Positions 51,762 to 60,528 of a DNA stretch of 60,827 bases are shown here, one piece after another. The stretch's first letter is position 1, and each line of letters begins with the position of its first letter. The notes under the pieces are model-generated. The model saw nothing but the letters and a program-made list of their open reading frames with translations, had not been told where the DNA came from and ran no database searches. Made by a program: the position numbers and the translations under genes. The DNA comes from CAZSAT01 sp964604675 (GTDB taxonomy: Bacteria; Myxococcota_A; UBA796; CAJQPC01), in assembly GCA_964604675.1 (NCBI GenBank), contig CAZSAT010000031.1, positions 1 to 60,827 on the forward strand, in the 5' to 3' direction.

Positions 51762-52365
51762 TCATGGGGCCTCGCACGCGGTGCTATCGCGGTGCGCCCC
51801 ACCGGCAGCGGGTGAGCCGCGCGCGTCCGGGTGGAGGGAGAACACCTCGGCGCTCGTGCGCGGCAGCACCACCAGCTCGCCGGGATCGTCGACCGGTGGC
51901 ACCGCGAACCCGCGGCGCGCCGCGGCGAGGGCCAGGGCACACGAGGCCAGCGCCATGCCCCACCAGAGCCCTGTAGGCAGCGAGCAGGCTCCCCCGCGCG
52001 GCCTTCGACTCCCCGGCGAGCCACGACTCGGCCACCAGGAAGAGCCCGACGATGCACCCGCCGGCCAGGAGGCGGAGGGTCGCCCAGGATGCGATCGCCG
52101 TGACCTCTCCGAGCGCCAGGCAGCTGGCGGCCAGCAGGGCGCCGAAGGCCGCGAAGGCCCTCACGTGCCCGACCGCTTGCACCACCCGGTCCAGGGTGAG
52201 CGCTCCAACGAGCATGCCCAGGTAGTACGCGGAGCCCACCAGGCCGACCGCCAGATCGGAGGCCCCTCGGTCGCCCAGCTCCAGGGGAACGAGGGTGCCC
52301 ACCAGCCCGCAGCCGGTGAGGATCAACGCCACGCCCGAGAGCAGGGCGGCGACACGGCGAAACAT
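51762..52365 (-). pseudogene. Truncated, frameshifted MFS transporter gene
   Basis: The frame from ATG 52365 (GGAGGG ahead) encodes the first six membrane helices of an MFS transporter like the YcaD subfamily: VALILTGCGLVGTLVPLELG, LVGSAYYLGMLVGAL, FLVAESWLAGESKAARGSLLAAY. At about 51965 the reading shifts: the expected continuation (MALASCALALAAARRGF...) lies in another frame and stops at 51762. A two-base loss in a run of Gs explains the shift. The second half of the usual 12-helix protein is missing altogether. The promoter-like sequence and activator element upstream are still recognisable. Confidence 0.7.
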
Positions 52366-52404
52366 GGCGCGACCCTCCGTCCTGGAGTGTGAGCGCTCCA
52401 TGCA

Positions 52405-52420
52405 TTCAAGGGCCGTGCCA
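52405..52420 (-). promoter_or_regulatory. Sigma-54-like promoter of the MFS remnant
   Basis: On the minus strand the sequence TGGCACGGCCCTTGAA has a perfect -24 half (TGGCACG) and the right spacing. The -12 GC has become GA (TTGAA for TTGCA). It lies 40 bases upstream of the MFS start and directly downstream (in transcription terms, upstream element first) of the second copy of the upstream element. The decayed -12 box suits loss of function together with the gene. Confidence 0.5.
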
Positions 52421-52437
52421 ACTCCTCGAGCGTCCGC

Positions 52438-52497
52438 TTGGGGATTCCTGACCCGGTCGGATGGGGCGTGATGCACCGGGCTGGGGCGAACTGCCCC
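52438..52497. promoter_or_regulatory. Upstream activator element, copy 2
   Basis: TTGGGGATTCCTGACCCGG (52438-52456) matches the 19-base motif at 44818-44836 in 17 of 19 positions. After 26 bases comes GGGGCGAACTGCCCC (52483-52497), which matches the palindrome at 44840-44854 in 13 of 15 positions. The insert between them contains another GGGGCG. Order and orientation relative to the sigma-54-like promoter are the same in both places. The element also lies upstream of the rightward MscS gene, so it might serve both directions. Confidence 0.55.
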
Positions 52498-52595
52498 GAG
52501 CGGGGTCGCCGACGGGTCTCCGAGGCCTGGTGCACTTAAGCTGCACGCGAGGAGGGCCGTGCCCTCCGCGGCGAACGACTGACGTGGAGGTTCCG

Positions 52596-53504
52596 ATGGA
52601 TGCAGGCGAGGTGTTGGGCGAGCTGGACGGCCTGGTTCAGACCTCGGAGGGGTTGTTGAACCTCTCGCTCTTCCAGATCGCGGGCACGCCGATCAGCCTG
52701 ATGACCATCGCGTTGTTCCTGCTGGTCGTCGTGCTGACCTTCTGGCTGTCCCGCCTCACACAGCGCGGCTTGGTGACGGCCTTTCACGTTCGCGGCGTGA
52801 CGGACCAGGGCACCGTGGCTCTGGTCCAGCGCCTGACCCACTACACCGTGCTCGCCATGGGCCTGGGTGTGGCGCTCCAGACCGTGGGCATCGATCTGGG
52901 CGCGCTCTTCGCCGCCGGCGCGGTGTTTGCCGTGGGCATCGGCTTCGCGATGCAGAACATCGCCCAGAACTTCGTGAGCGGTCTGATCCTGATGGTGGAG
53001 CGCTCGATCCGCCCGGGCGACACGCTGCTGATCGCAGGGAGCGTGGTCCGGGTCGAGGAGCTGGGCATCCGCGCCACGGTGGTTCGAACGCGCGATGGCG
53101 AGGCCCTGATCGTGCCGAACTCCAACCTGGTCGCCGACGCCGTGCGCAACTTCAGCCTGGGGGAGGGCAGCTTCCGCATCTGCGCGGTGGTCGGTGTGAC
53201 CTACGACTCCGACATGCACCAGGTGCGCCGGGCCCTGGAGTCCGCCATCGCGAAGCTGGACTACGCCTGCGCGGAGCCTGCGCCCGTGGTGCAGATGACC
53301 GGCTTCGGGGACAGCTCGGTCAACTTCGCCGTGAGGGTCTGGATCCGGGATCCATGGGAGCAGCGCAACCGGCAGTCGGATCTCTACGAGACCCTGTGGT
53401 GGGCCCTGAAGGACGCGGGTGTCGTCATCGCCTTCCCCCAGCTCGACGTGCACTTCGATCCCCCGGTGGCCGAGGGCTTCGCGCGGCGCCGGGCCGTCGG
53501 GTGA
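52596..53504 (+). CDS. MscS-family mechanosensitive channel
   Basis: The 302-residue protein has three membrane helices (about 33-55, 80-102, 105-135). The third carries the MscS pore pattern GAVFAVGIGFAMQNIAQNFVSGLILMVERSIRPGD, followed by the beta domain (VVRVEELGIRATVVRTRDGEALIVPNSNLV) and the C-terminal alpha/beta cage (VQMTGFGDSSVNFAVRVWI). Such channels open under membrane tension to release solutes. ATG 52596 has GGAGG five bases ahead. The upstream gap holds the palindromic GTGCACTTAAGCTGCAC (52530-52546), which could be an operator. Confidence 0.9.
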   Translation: MDAGEVLGELDGLVQTSEGLLNLSLFQIAGTPISLMTIALFLLVVVLTFWLSRLTQRGLVTAFHVRGVTDQGTVALVQRLTHYTVLAMGLGVALQTVGIDLGALFAAGAVFAVGIGFAMQNIAQNFVSGLILMVERSIRPGDTLLIAGSVVRVEELGIRATVVRTRDGEALIVPNSNLVADAVRNFSLGEGSFRICAVVGVTYDSDMHQVRRALESAIAKLDYACAEPAPVVQMTGFGDSSVNFAVRVWIRDPWEQRNRQSDLYETLWWALKDAGVVIAFPQLDVHFDPPVAEGFARRRAVG

Positions 53505-53537
53505 CGCACACCCAGCAGCACGCTCCGAGCGCCGACG

Positions 53538-54587
53538 CTACCCAGCCGGCCGAACCGGCAGGTGCTTCCCCTGGTGGGTGCGCTGCGCGATCCCCTGGAG
53601 CAGCCGGCCCAGGATGTCGGCGCCGGTCACGATGCGCTTCACGTCGCCGCCCCAGTACAGGATGACGTCCCGATCGATCACCCAGTCCTCGTGGTGCTCG
53701 GCCTCGACCACGAGCTGGTCGAGCACCGTGTCCAGGGTCGCCTCGGGGTCCATCACCACGATCGGCCGGTGGCAGAACGCGTACACGTCGAGGTCCTCGT
53801 TGCCCGCCATCACTTCCCGGAGAAAGCTCGGGGTGTCCAGCACGAGCAGGGGTTGGCCCGCTTCGTCGGTGATCACGGTCCACTTGTAGGAACACGCGCT
53901 CAGGGTCTCGATGAGCTCGCTGGCTCCGGGCTCGTTCGGGCCCGGCAGCATGGGCAGATCGAGCTTGGAGGGGAACGCGAGCACGGTCTCCGGGGCCAGC
54001 TCCACGCCTTCTTCGGAGATCAGCCGGTCGTCGAGGGTCAGGAAGTTCAGCGCGCCGCGCCCCTCGGTCTCGCCGATCTCGGAGTCTCCCTCGCGGATGT
54101 GCTTCTGGAGGATCAGCTCCATGTCGCGCTCGCGGAGGAAGGTCGGACCCTCGGGTCCGATCCAGCCGTCCAGCACCAGGGCGGAGGGCTTGGCGACCAC
54201 GTAGAGCAACACCCGGTAGAAGCGGATGACGGGGCTGAGCGCCGCCGCCATGCGCATGGCGTTCCGCGAGAAGTACGCCTGCGGGATGATCTCGCCGAAG
54301 AAGGTGATGCCCACGGTGGAGAACGCAAAGGCCATCACGCCGCTCAAGACCGACTCCGACAACAGCGCCAGCAGCACGTTGACCGCCACGTTGCCCCACA
54401 GGATGGTGCAGAGCAGCAGGTTGGCGTCTTCCCGGAGCCTGAGCACCTGCCGCGCGGCCTCGTTGCCGCCCTCCGCCTCGGCCTCGAGCCGCATGCGCCC
54501 GATCGAGAAGTACGCCAGGTTCAGCCCGGAGAACATGGCGGACTGGGTGAGGCAGAAGAGGATGCCTATCCAGGGGAGCGCGTCCAT
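53538..54587 (-). CDS. CNNM/DUF21 transporter-like membrane protein (CorC/HlyC type)
   Basis: The 349-residue protein begins with a CNNM transmembrane domain (1-160): FSGLNLAYFSIGRMRLEAEAEGG, TILWGNVAVNVLLALLSES and FGEIIPQAYFSRNAMRMAAALSP, with the conserved EIIPQ. A cytoplasmic region with two CBS-like units follows (LDDRLISEEGVELAPE, HHEDWVIDRDVILYWGGDVKRIVTGADILGRLL). The family exports Mg2+ or Co2+ in bacteria. ATG 54587 (MDALPWIGILF) is chosen over the antisense-type upstream frame. It converges on the MscS gene. Confidence 0.85.
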   Translation of the reverse strand: MDALPWIGILFCLTQSAMFSGLNLAYFSIGRMRLEAEAEGGNEAARQVLRLREDANLLLCTILWGNVAVNVLLALLSESVLSGVMAFAFSTVGITFFGEIIPQAYFSRNAMRMAAALSPVIRFYRVLLYVVAKPSALVLDGWIGPEGPTFLRERDMELILQKHIREGDSEIGETEGRGALNFLTLDDRLISEEGVELAPETVLAFPSKLDLPMLPGPNEPGASELIETLSACSYKWTVITDEAGQPLLVLDTPSFLREVMAGNEDLDVYAFCHRPIVVMDPEATLDTVLDQLVVEAEHHEDWVIDRDVILYWGGDVKRIVTGADILGRLLQGIAQRTHQGKHLPVRPAG

Positions 54588-54692
54588 GTTGCGCTGGTAA
54601 CGCTGAAGGCGGTGCCGCGAGCCTGCGAGTGGGCGTCCGGTAGCGCTGGCGGTCCGCCGTGGGCTACAACCATGGGCGTAGGAGCCCCGACG

Positions 54693-57113
54693 ATGCTGCT
54701 TCTCATCGGCTGCCTGCTCATCTCCGACAGCGAGCACACCGCACGCGAGCACGCGATCGCCGATCGCGACGGCGACGGCCTCTGGGCGCTCGCCTACGGG
54801 GGCACCGACTGCGACGACGGCGACCCCGCGGTGGGCGAGGCCGAGCCCTACTACGTGGACGGCGACGCCGATGGCTTCGGCGACCAGGCGGGCACGGCGG
54901 TGTGTGCGCTGCCCGAGAACGGCTCCTGGACCGACGGCGACTGCGACGACGCCAACGCCGACGTCCACCCCGACGCCAGCGAGCTCTGCGACGCGGTCGA
55001 CAACGACTGCGACGGCGTCACCGACCCCGACAGCGCCGTCGATGCGCCCACCTGGTTCGCCGACGCCGACGGCGACGGCTTCGGGGATCCGGATCGCACC
55101 GTGGCCGCCTGCTCCCAGCCCGCCGACTACCTCGACGACACCCGCGACTGCAACGACCTCGACCCCGACGTGCACCCCGACGCCCGCGAGGTCTGCGACG
55201 GCGAGGACACCGACTGCAACGGCACCGTGGACGATCCCCCTTGGTGGCCCGACGCCGATGGCGACGGCTTCGGGGACGCCGAGGGGAAGGCGCAGGTGGC
55301 GTGCGACGCGCCCCTCGGCCACACCGACGACGCCCTGGACTGCGACGACCAGGACCCGGGCATCCACCCCGACGCGTCGGAGTGGTGCGCAGACGGTGTC
55401 GACAACGACTGCAACGGCGAGGTCGACGAAGACGACGCGGCCGACGCGGCCACCTGGTACGCCGACGCCGACCAGGACGGCTGGGGCGACGCGGCCGCCA
55501 CCACCCGTGCCTGCGAGCAGCCCAGCGGCTACCAGGCCGCCCACGGCGACTGCGACGACACCGACCCGACCGTGAACCCCGACGCCGCCGAGACCTGGTA
55601 CGACGGCCTCGACGCCAACTGCGACGGCTGGGACGACTTCGACGCCGACCAGGACGGCTTCGCCACCGACGCCGAGGGCGGCGAGGACTGCGACGACGCC
55701 GACGCGCTCATCCACCCCGACGCGCGGGAGGCGTGCGGCGACGCCATCGACAACAACTGCAACGCGGCCGACGATCTCGGGGAGTGCGCGCTGAGCGGCG
55801 ACCTGTCGGTGACCGACGGGCGGGCGGCGATCTACGGCACGGTCTCCAACGACTACGTGGGCTACACGGTGGCGGGCCCGGGCGACCTCGACGGTGATGG
55901 GCTGGCCGACGTGCTGGTGAGCGGCGCGGGCGGAGGCTTCACCTTCCTCGGGCCCGTGTCCGGCACCTACGACGCGCGCGAGGGTGCGCAGTACTGCATC
56001 GATCCGTGGTGCGACTACAGCACGGGGGCCATGTCCGACGTGGCGGGGGCCGGCGATGCCACCGGCGACGGACTGGCCGACATCCTGCTGCCCGGCGCCT
56101 ACGCCAGCTACCTCGTAGCGGGCCCGGCCACCGCGGGGTCGCTGGCCGTCGACGAGGAGGCGCTGGCCATCCTCACGATCGACACCGATGCCGGCGTGTT
56201 CACCGGGGTGGGCGACCTCAACAACGACGGCGTCGACGACGTGGCGGTGGGCCGCGACTACCACGGCGACAGCTACGAGGGCGGCGTCTGGGTGGCGCTC
56301 GGTCCGCTGTCGGGTGCCTACGACCTCGGCACCGGCGACGCGGACGTGGCCATCACCTCCGACGTGGCCAACCGGGGGCTCGGCGAGTCGGTGGCGGCGG
56401 CGGGCGACACCGACGGCGACGGCTTCGACGACCTGGTGGCGGGCAGCCCAGATGCCGACTCGTACACCGGCGTCACCGACGGCTACATCGTCCTGCTGCG
56501 CGGTGCCAGCGAGCTGCCCAGCGAGCTCTCCGACGAGGACTGCGACGCGGTGATCTGGGGGGATGCGAGCGAAGACGGCTACACCAGCCTCTACGCCGCC
56601 CACAAGCTCGCCCCAGCAGGCGACATCGACGCCGATGGCTACGCCGACGTGATGGTCGGGTCTCGGGGGCGGGGCGCCTGGGTGTTGACCGGTCCGCTCA
56701 CCGACGGCAACACGATCTCGGGGTCGGCCTCCGTGCGTCTGGTGCCTCAGAGCAGCTGGTACTACGGCGGCCAGCCCGGCTACGAGGTCGCGGGTGCCGG
56801 CGACATCGACGGCGACGGCCAGAGCGACATGCTGGTGGGTGACTACGTCGCGGGGCGCAGCATCGGCGACGCCCAGCGGGGCTACGGCTTCCTCTTCCTG
56901 GGTCCGGCCTCCGGCAGCCACAACTTCGAGGACGCCGACGCCATCATCGAGGGCGAGTCGGAAGAGGGCTACAACGCCCACAGCATGGCGGGCCTGGGCG
57001 ACATGAGCGGCGATGGCTTCGACGACATCGTGCTCGGCGCCTACTTCCACGACGCCCTGGGCGGCGGCAGCCGCGCCGGTGGGGCCTACGTGATGGTCGG
57101 CGGGGCCGACTGA
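54693..57113 (+). CDS. MopE-repeat plus FG-GAP beta-propeller lipoprotein
   Basis: The 806-residue product starts MLLLIGC (Cys7). ATG 54693 follows GGAG at 54681; ATG 54672 is an alternative that would lengthen the signal. Residues 30-365 hold about seven MopE-type units (CDxxDNDCDGxxD with DADGDGFGD spacers), expected to bind Ca2+. Residues 380-806 hold about six FG-GAP blades (VAGPGDLDGDGLADVLVSG, GVGDLNNDGVDDVAVG, GAGDIDGDGQSDMLVG, GLGDMSGDGFDDIVLG) that form an integrin-alpha-like propeller. It is probably a surface adhesin or copper/calcium-binding protein. Confidence 0.85.
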   Translation: MLLLIGCLLISDSEHTAREHAIADRDGDGLWALAYGGTDCDDGDPAVGEAEPYYVDGDADGFGDQAGTAVCALPENGSWTDGDCDDANADVHPDASELCDAVDNDCDGVTDPDSAVDAPTWFADADGDGFGDPDRTVAACSQPADYLDDTRDCNDLDPDVHPDAREVCDGEDTDCNGTVDDPPWWPDADGDGFGDAEGKAQVACDAPLGHTDDALDCDDQDPGIHPDASEWCADGVDNDCNGEVDEDDAADAATWYADADQDGWGDAAATTRACEQPSGYQAAHGDCDDTDPTVNPDAAETWYDGLDANCDGWDDFDADQDGFATDAEGGEDCDDADALIHPDAREACGDAIDNNCNAADDLGECALSGDLSVTDGRAAIYGTVSNDYVGYTVAGPGDLDGDGLADVLVSGAGGGFTFLGPVSGTYDAREGAQYCIDPWCDYSTGAMSDVAGAGDATGDGLADILLPGAYASYLVAGPATAGSLAVDEEALAILTIDTDAGVFTGVGDLNNDGVDDVAVGRDYHGDSYEGGVWVALGPLSGAYDLGTGDADVAITSDVANRGLGESVAAAGDTDGDGFDDLVAGSPDADSYTGVTDGYIVLLRGASELPSELSDEDCDAVIWGDASEDGYTSLYAAHKLAPAGDIDADGYADVMVGSRGRGAWVLTGPLTDGNTISGSASVRLVPQSSWYYGGQPGYEVAGAGDIDGDGQSDMLVGDYVAGRSIGDAQRGYGFLFLGPASGSHNFEDADAIIEGESEEGYNAHSMAGLGDMSGDGFDDIVLGAYFHDALGGGSRAGGAYVMVGGAD

Positions 57114-57135
57114 GAGGCCGCGTACACTGGACGGG

Positions 57136-58743
57136 ATGCTGCTCTACGTGTTCGCGTGCCAGGCCACGGTCCGAGGGGACCACGTCGACGGCGTGGACAC
57201 GGGCTCCGGGGCGTCCGAGGCCGCCCGCGACGGGGTGCGGTGGGGCGAGGAGGTGCTCTGCGAGGCTCCGGTCGCGGGCTTCGATCGGCTCGAGGACCAG
57301 ACCGAGGAGCGCGGCCTCGACATCGCGCTCGAGGGCACGGCGGGCAGCAACCTCGGCGGCGGGCTCGCCGCCAGCGATCTCGACGGCGACGGCGACATCG
57401 ACCTGGTCTTCGGCACCCAGTCCACCCTCCCTCGCGTGCTGCGCAACGACGGGCACGGGGTCTTCGACGAGGTGGGGAGCCGCGAGGCGTTCACCGGCGA
57501 CCTGCAGGGTGGGGTGTCGCACTTCGGTGTCGGCGACCTCGACCAGGACGGCTTGCCGGACCTGCTGCTGGTGAGCGCCGACCTCTTCGCGGTCGCCTGG
57601 AACCTCGGCAACCTCGTCTTCAGCGAAGCCGAAGCCCTCTGGTTCACCTACACCTGGCCGAAGGGCATCCGGGGCACCTTGAGCCTGGGCGACGTGGATG
57701 GCGACGGCGACCTCGACGCGCTGCTGCCCGGCATCCAGGAGCTGGCGTCGTCGGGCGACTCCCAAGCACCCACCGGGGCGAGCGACGTGGTGCTGCTGCA
57801 GACCGACACCGGCTGGGTGGTGGGCGAGGAGCTCACGCCGGAGGGCACCCCGGGCCTGGCGATCACCGGGGTGTTCACCGACCGCGACGCCGACGGCGAC
57901 GCCGACCTCCTGGTGCTGAGCGACCGCGCCCAGCTCGAGGGCGAGGTGCCGCCGAACGCCTTCTACCGGAACGACGGGGGAACGCTGCACAACGACGCGA
58001 GCGAGCTCGGCGTGGACTTCGTGATGTCGGCGATGGGCCTGGTCACGGGGGACTGGAACGGCGACGGGGCCCTGGACTACTGCGCCAGCAGCATCGGCTC
58101 GTTGGTGTGCCTGACCAGCGACTCCGAGGGCTACTACGACGCCGGCCAGGCGATGGGGCTCACGGCGACCCACGTGGCGGAGCCGTCGGCGTGGTCGGGT
58201 TGGAGTGTGGCGCTCGACGACCTCGACAACGACGGTCACGCCGACCTGGCGGTGGCGGGGGGCGCGCCGCTCGGGGGCGACTCGGCGGGGTCGAGCTACC
58301 CCGACGCGCTCTTCCGGGGGGAGGGGCCGATGCAGTTCGTGCAGGACACCCCGGCGGCCTTCGCCGACGCCACCGACCACTACGGCCTGGTGACCGCCGA
58401 CCTCGACGGCGACGGCTACCTCGAGGTGGTCGTCTCGGGGGCGCCGGGGCCGCCCACGGCGTGGTGGAACGTGTGCGGCGAGGGCGCGTGGGTGGAGGTG
58501 CGGATCGAGGGGGAGCCGCCGAACCTCGAGGCGCTCGGGGCCCGCCTCGTCGCCACGTGGGAGGGTGGGAGCTCCACCCGCGAGGTGCAGACCATGCGGT
58601 CGCTGGCGCAGAGCTCGCGCTGGCTGCACGTGGGCCTGGGCGTGGCGGAGTCGGTCGACCTCACGGTGACGTGGCCAGACGGGGCTCGTGTGGAGCACCT
58701 GGACCTGCCGGTGCGGCGGCGCATCGTGGTGGAGCGCCCGTGA
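57136..58743 (+). CDS. FG-GAP/ASPIC-UnbV lipoprotein, copy 1
   Basis: The 535-residue product begins MLLYVFAC (Cys8). FG-GAP/VCBS repeats (ASDLDGDGDIDLVFG, GVGDLDQDGLPDLLLV, SLGDVDGDGDLDALLPG, DWNGDGALDYC, ALDDLDNDGHADLAV, DLDGDGYLEVVV) form a propeller. The C-terminal 70 residues are an ASPIC/UnbV domain: LGARLVATWEGGSSTREVQTM, LHVGLGVAESVDLTVTWPDGARVEHL. Its stop overlaps the GTG of the following paralogue (GTGA). Confidence 0.85.
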   Translation: MLLYVFACQATVRGDHVDGVDTGSGASEAARDGVRWGEEVLCEAPVAGFDRLEDQTEERGLDIALEGTAGSNLGGGLAASDLDGDGDIDLVFGTQSTLPRVLRNDGHGVFDEVGSREAFTGDLQGGVSHFGVGDLDQDGLPDLLLVSADLFAVAWNLGNLVFSEAEALWFTYTWPKGIRGTLSLGDVDGDGDLDALLPGIQELASSGDSQAPTGASDVVLLQTDTGWVVGEELTPEGTPGLAITGVFTDRDADGDADLLVLSDRAQLEGEVPPNAFYRNDGGTLHNDASELGVDFVMSAMGLVTGDWNGDGALDYCASSIGSLVCLTSDSEGYYDAGQAMGLTATHVAEPSAWSGWSVALDDLDNDGHADLAVAGGAPLGGDSAGSSYPDALFRGEGPMQFVQDTPAAFADATDHYGLVTADLDGDGYLEVVVSGAPGPPTAWWNVCGEGAWVEVRIEGEPPNLEALGARLVATWEGGSSTREVQTMRSLAQSSRWLHVGLGVAESVDLTVTWPDGARVEHLDLPVRRRIVVERP

Positions 58744-60332
58744 TCTGGCTGTGGGCGTGCGCGGGCACCGTGCTGGGCGAGCACGTCACCGACTCGGGGT
58801 CCGACACGGCCCTCCCCGCCGGTTGGGCATGGGGCGACGCCGTCTCGTGCGACACGCCGGCGTCCGGCCTGGAGCGGCTCACCGAGCAGGGATCGAGCTG
58901 GGGCCTGGACGGGGTGTTGCCGGAGCCCGAGAGCGTGGTGGGGGAGGCGATGCCGGGTCGGGGTGGCAACCTGACCGTGTCGGATCTCGACGGCGACGGC
59001 GACCTGGACCTGCTCGCGGGCGGTCTGGACGGTCAGGTCGACGTGTACGAGAACCTGGGCACGCGCTTCACGCGCACCCGTCGCACGTTGGTGGAGGACC
59101 TCGGAAACGGCGAGACCTCGTCGGCGGTGGCGGCGGTGGACCTCGACGGGGACCGGTTGCCGGAGCTGGTCTGGGTGAGCGGTGGTGCGGTGCGGGTGTC
59201 GGCGAACCTGGGCGGGCTGAGCTTCGGCGCGGCGGTGCACTGGTTCCACGACAACACCGTGTCGGCGCAGACCTACCTCACGGCGGCGATCGGCGATGTG
59301 GACGGCGACGGCGACCTCGACCTGGCCCTGCCGGGCAACGGCTCGGTGCAGGACGGCTACGTCGAGGGCGCGGCGTACGGGGGTCCGGACCTGGTGCTGG
59401 TGCAGGAGGGTGGTGCGTTCGTGGTGTCCGACGAGCTGTGGGTGGAGGAGGGTTCGCTGTCGCAGCTGGCGGTGTTCACCGACCGGGATCTGGACGGCGA
59501 CCGGGACCTGCTCATCGCGGCCGATCAGGGTCCACCGAGTGCGTTCTGGCGGAACGACGCGGGCAGCTGGCACAACGACGCCGCGGAGGTCGGCGCAGCG
59601 GTGGAGATGGCGGCGATGGGCGTGGCGGTGGCGGACCTGAACGGCGATGGCGGGCTGGACTACTGCCTGAGCGACGTGGGGGAGCCGCGGTGCTTGCTGT
59701 CGGACGGGGAGGGTGGTTGGGCCGACGGCGCGGTGGCGCTGGGGCTGACGGTGGACGAGCCGGTGGAGGGCTGGTCGGCGGGCACGACGGGGTGGAGCCT
59801 GGAGCTGGCGGACCTCGACAACGACGGCGACCTGGACCTGGTGCAGGCGGGTGGTCCGGAGCCGGGGGCGTACCACGCGGGGGTGTTGGACTGGCCGGAC
59901 GTGATCTGGGAGAACGTGGGCCTGGGCTTCGACGACGTCACGGCGGAGGTGGGCTTCGGCGACGTGGCGAACCACATCGGGTTGGTGGCGGCGGACTTCG
60001 ACGACGATGGTGCGTTGGAGGTGGTGGTGGCGGGTCCGGGTGCGGCGCCGCGGCTGTGGAAGGGCTCGTGCACCTCCGAGCATTGGGTGCAGGTGGAGCT
60101 GGTGGGTCCGCCGGAGAACACCGACGCGGTGGGGGCTCGGGTGGCGTTGACGTGGGAGGGGGGTGCGCAACTGCGCGAGGTGCATGCCTTGCGCGACCAG
60201 GCGATGGGGCCGACGCGGGTGCACCAGGGCCTGGGGTCGGCGGAGCGGGTGGAGGTCACGGTCACGTGGCCCGACGGGAGCGTGGTGAGCGCGTGGGTGC
60301 CGGTGGATCGCCGGGTGACCGTGAGCTGGTGA
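58740..60332 (+). CDS. FG-GAP/ASPIC-UnbV lipoprotein, copy 2
   Basis: The 530-residue protein begins at a GTG with VIWLWAC (Cys7) and overlaps the stop of copy 1. It repeats the same plan: FG-GAP units (VSDLDGDGDLDLLAGG, AVDLDGDRLPELVWV, AIGDVDGDGDLDLALPG, DLNGDGGLDYC, ELADLDNDGDLDLVQAG) and a terminal ASPIC/UnbV domain (VGARVALTWEGGAQLREVHAL, HQGLGSAERVEVTVTWPDG). The two proteins are co-linear and moderately similar, so this looks like a tandem gene duplication. A strong hairpin follows 109 bases downstream. Confidence 0.85.
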   Translation: MIWLWACAGTVLGEHVTDSGSDTALPAGWAWGDAVSCDTPASGLERLTEQGSSWGLDGVLPEPESVVGEAMPGRGGNLTVSDLDGDGDLDLLAGGLDGQVDVYENLGTRFTRTRRTLVEDLGNGETSSAVAAVDLDGDRLPELVWVSGGAVRVSANLGGLSFGAAVHWFHDNTVSAQTYLTAAIGDVDGDGDLDLALPGNGSVQDGYVEGAAYGGPDLVLVQEGGAFVVSDELWVEEGSLSQLAVFTDRDLDGDRDLLIAADQGPPSAFWRNDAGSWHNDAAEVGAAVEMAAMGVAVADLNGDGGLDYCLSDVGEPRCLLSDGEGGWADGAVALGLTVDEPVEGWSAGTTGWSLELADLDNDGDLDLVQAGGPEPGAYHAGVLDWPDVIWENVGLGFDDVTAEVGFGDVANHIGLVAADFDDDGALEVVVAGPGAAPRLWKGSCTSEHWVQVELVGPPENTDAVGARVALTWEGGAQLREVHALRDQAMGPTRVHQGLGSAERVEVTVTWPDGSVVSAWVPVDRRVTVSW

Positions 60333-60441
60333 GGCCACGGATACGGGTGGTTGGCGCCGTGCTACCGTCTCGGAGCATTTCCGTACGCTCCCGCCTCTCT
60401 GGCCCCGTCGGGGCGTTCGGCGGGTCCGAACCACTCTGAAA

Positions 60442-60463
60442 GGGGGGCCTCGGAGCCCCCCTT
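60442..60463. terminator. Hairpin terminator
   Basis: GGGGGGC (60442-60448), a six-base loop and GCCCCCC (60455-60461) form a perfect seven-pair GC stem, followed by TT on the + strand and AA-rich CTGAA upstream. It lies between the ends of the rightward propeller gene and the leftward HNH gene, so it could stop transcription from both sides. Only a short T run is present, as is usual in high-GC genomes. Confidence 0.65.
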
Positions 60464-60528
60464 ACGCGGGCGCTGGGCGCTCAACACGAACGTGGTTGCT
60501 TCCATGGCGCCCCGTAGCGAGCGGCGTC

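Noticed and set aside
52525..52550. A fourth sigma-54 promoter before the MscS gene (TGGTGCACTTAAGCTGCA)
   Set aside because: GG and GC are nine or twelve bases apart, not ten, and the -24 box does not read GGCAC; this spacing is not tolerated by sigma-54.
54700..55790. Repeated GACGCCGACGGCGACGG-like DNA as a structural repeat array
   Set aside because: It follows from the MopE-type protein repeats (CDxxDNDCDG, DADGDGFGD), so it is coding and not a separate element.
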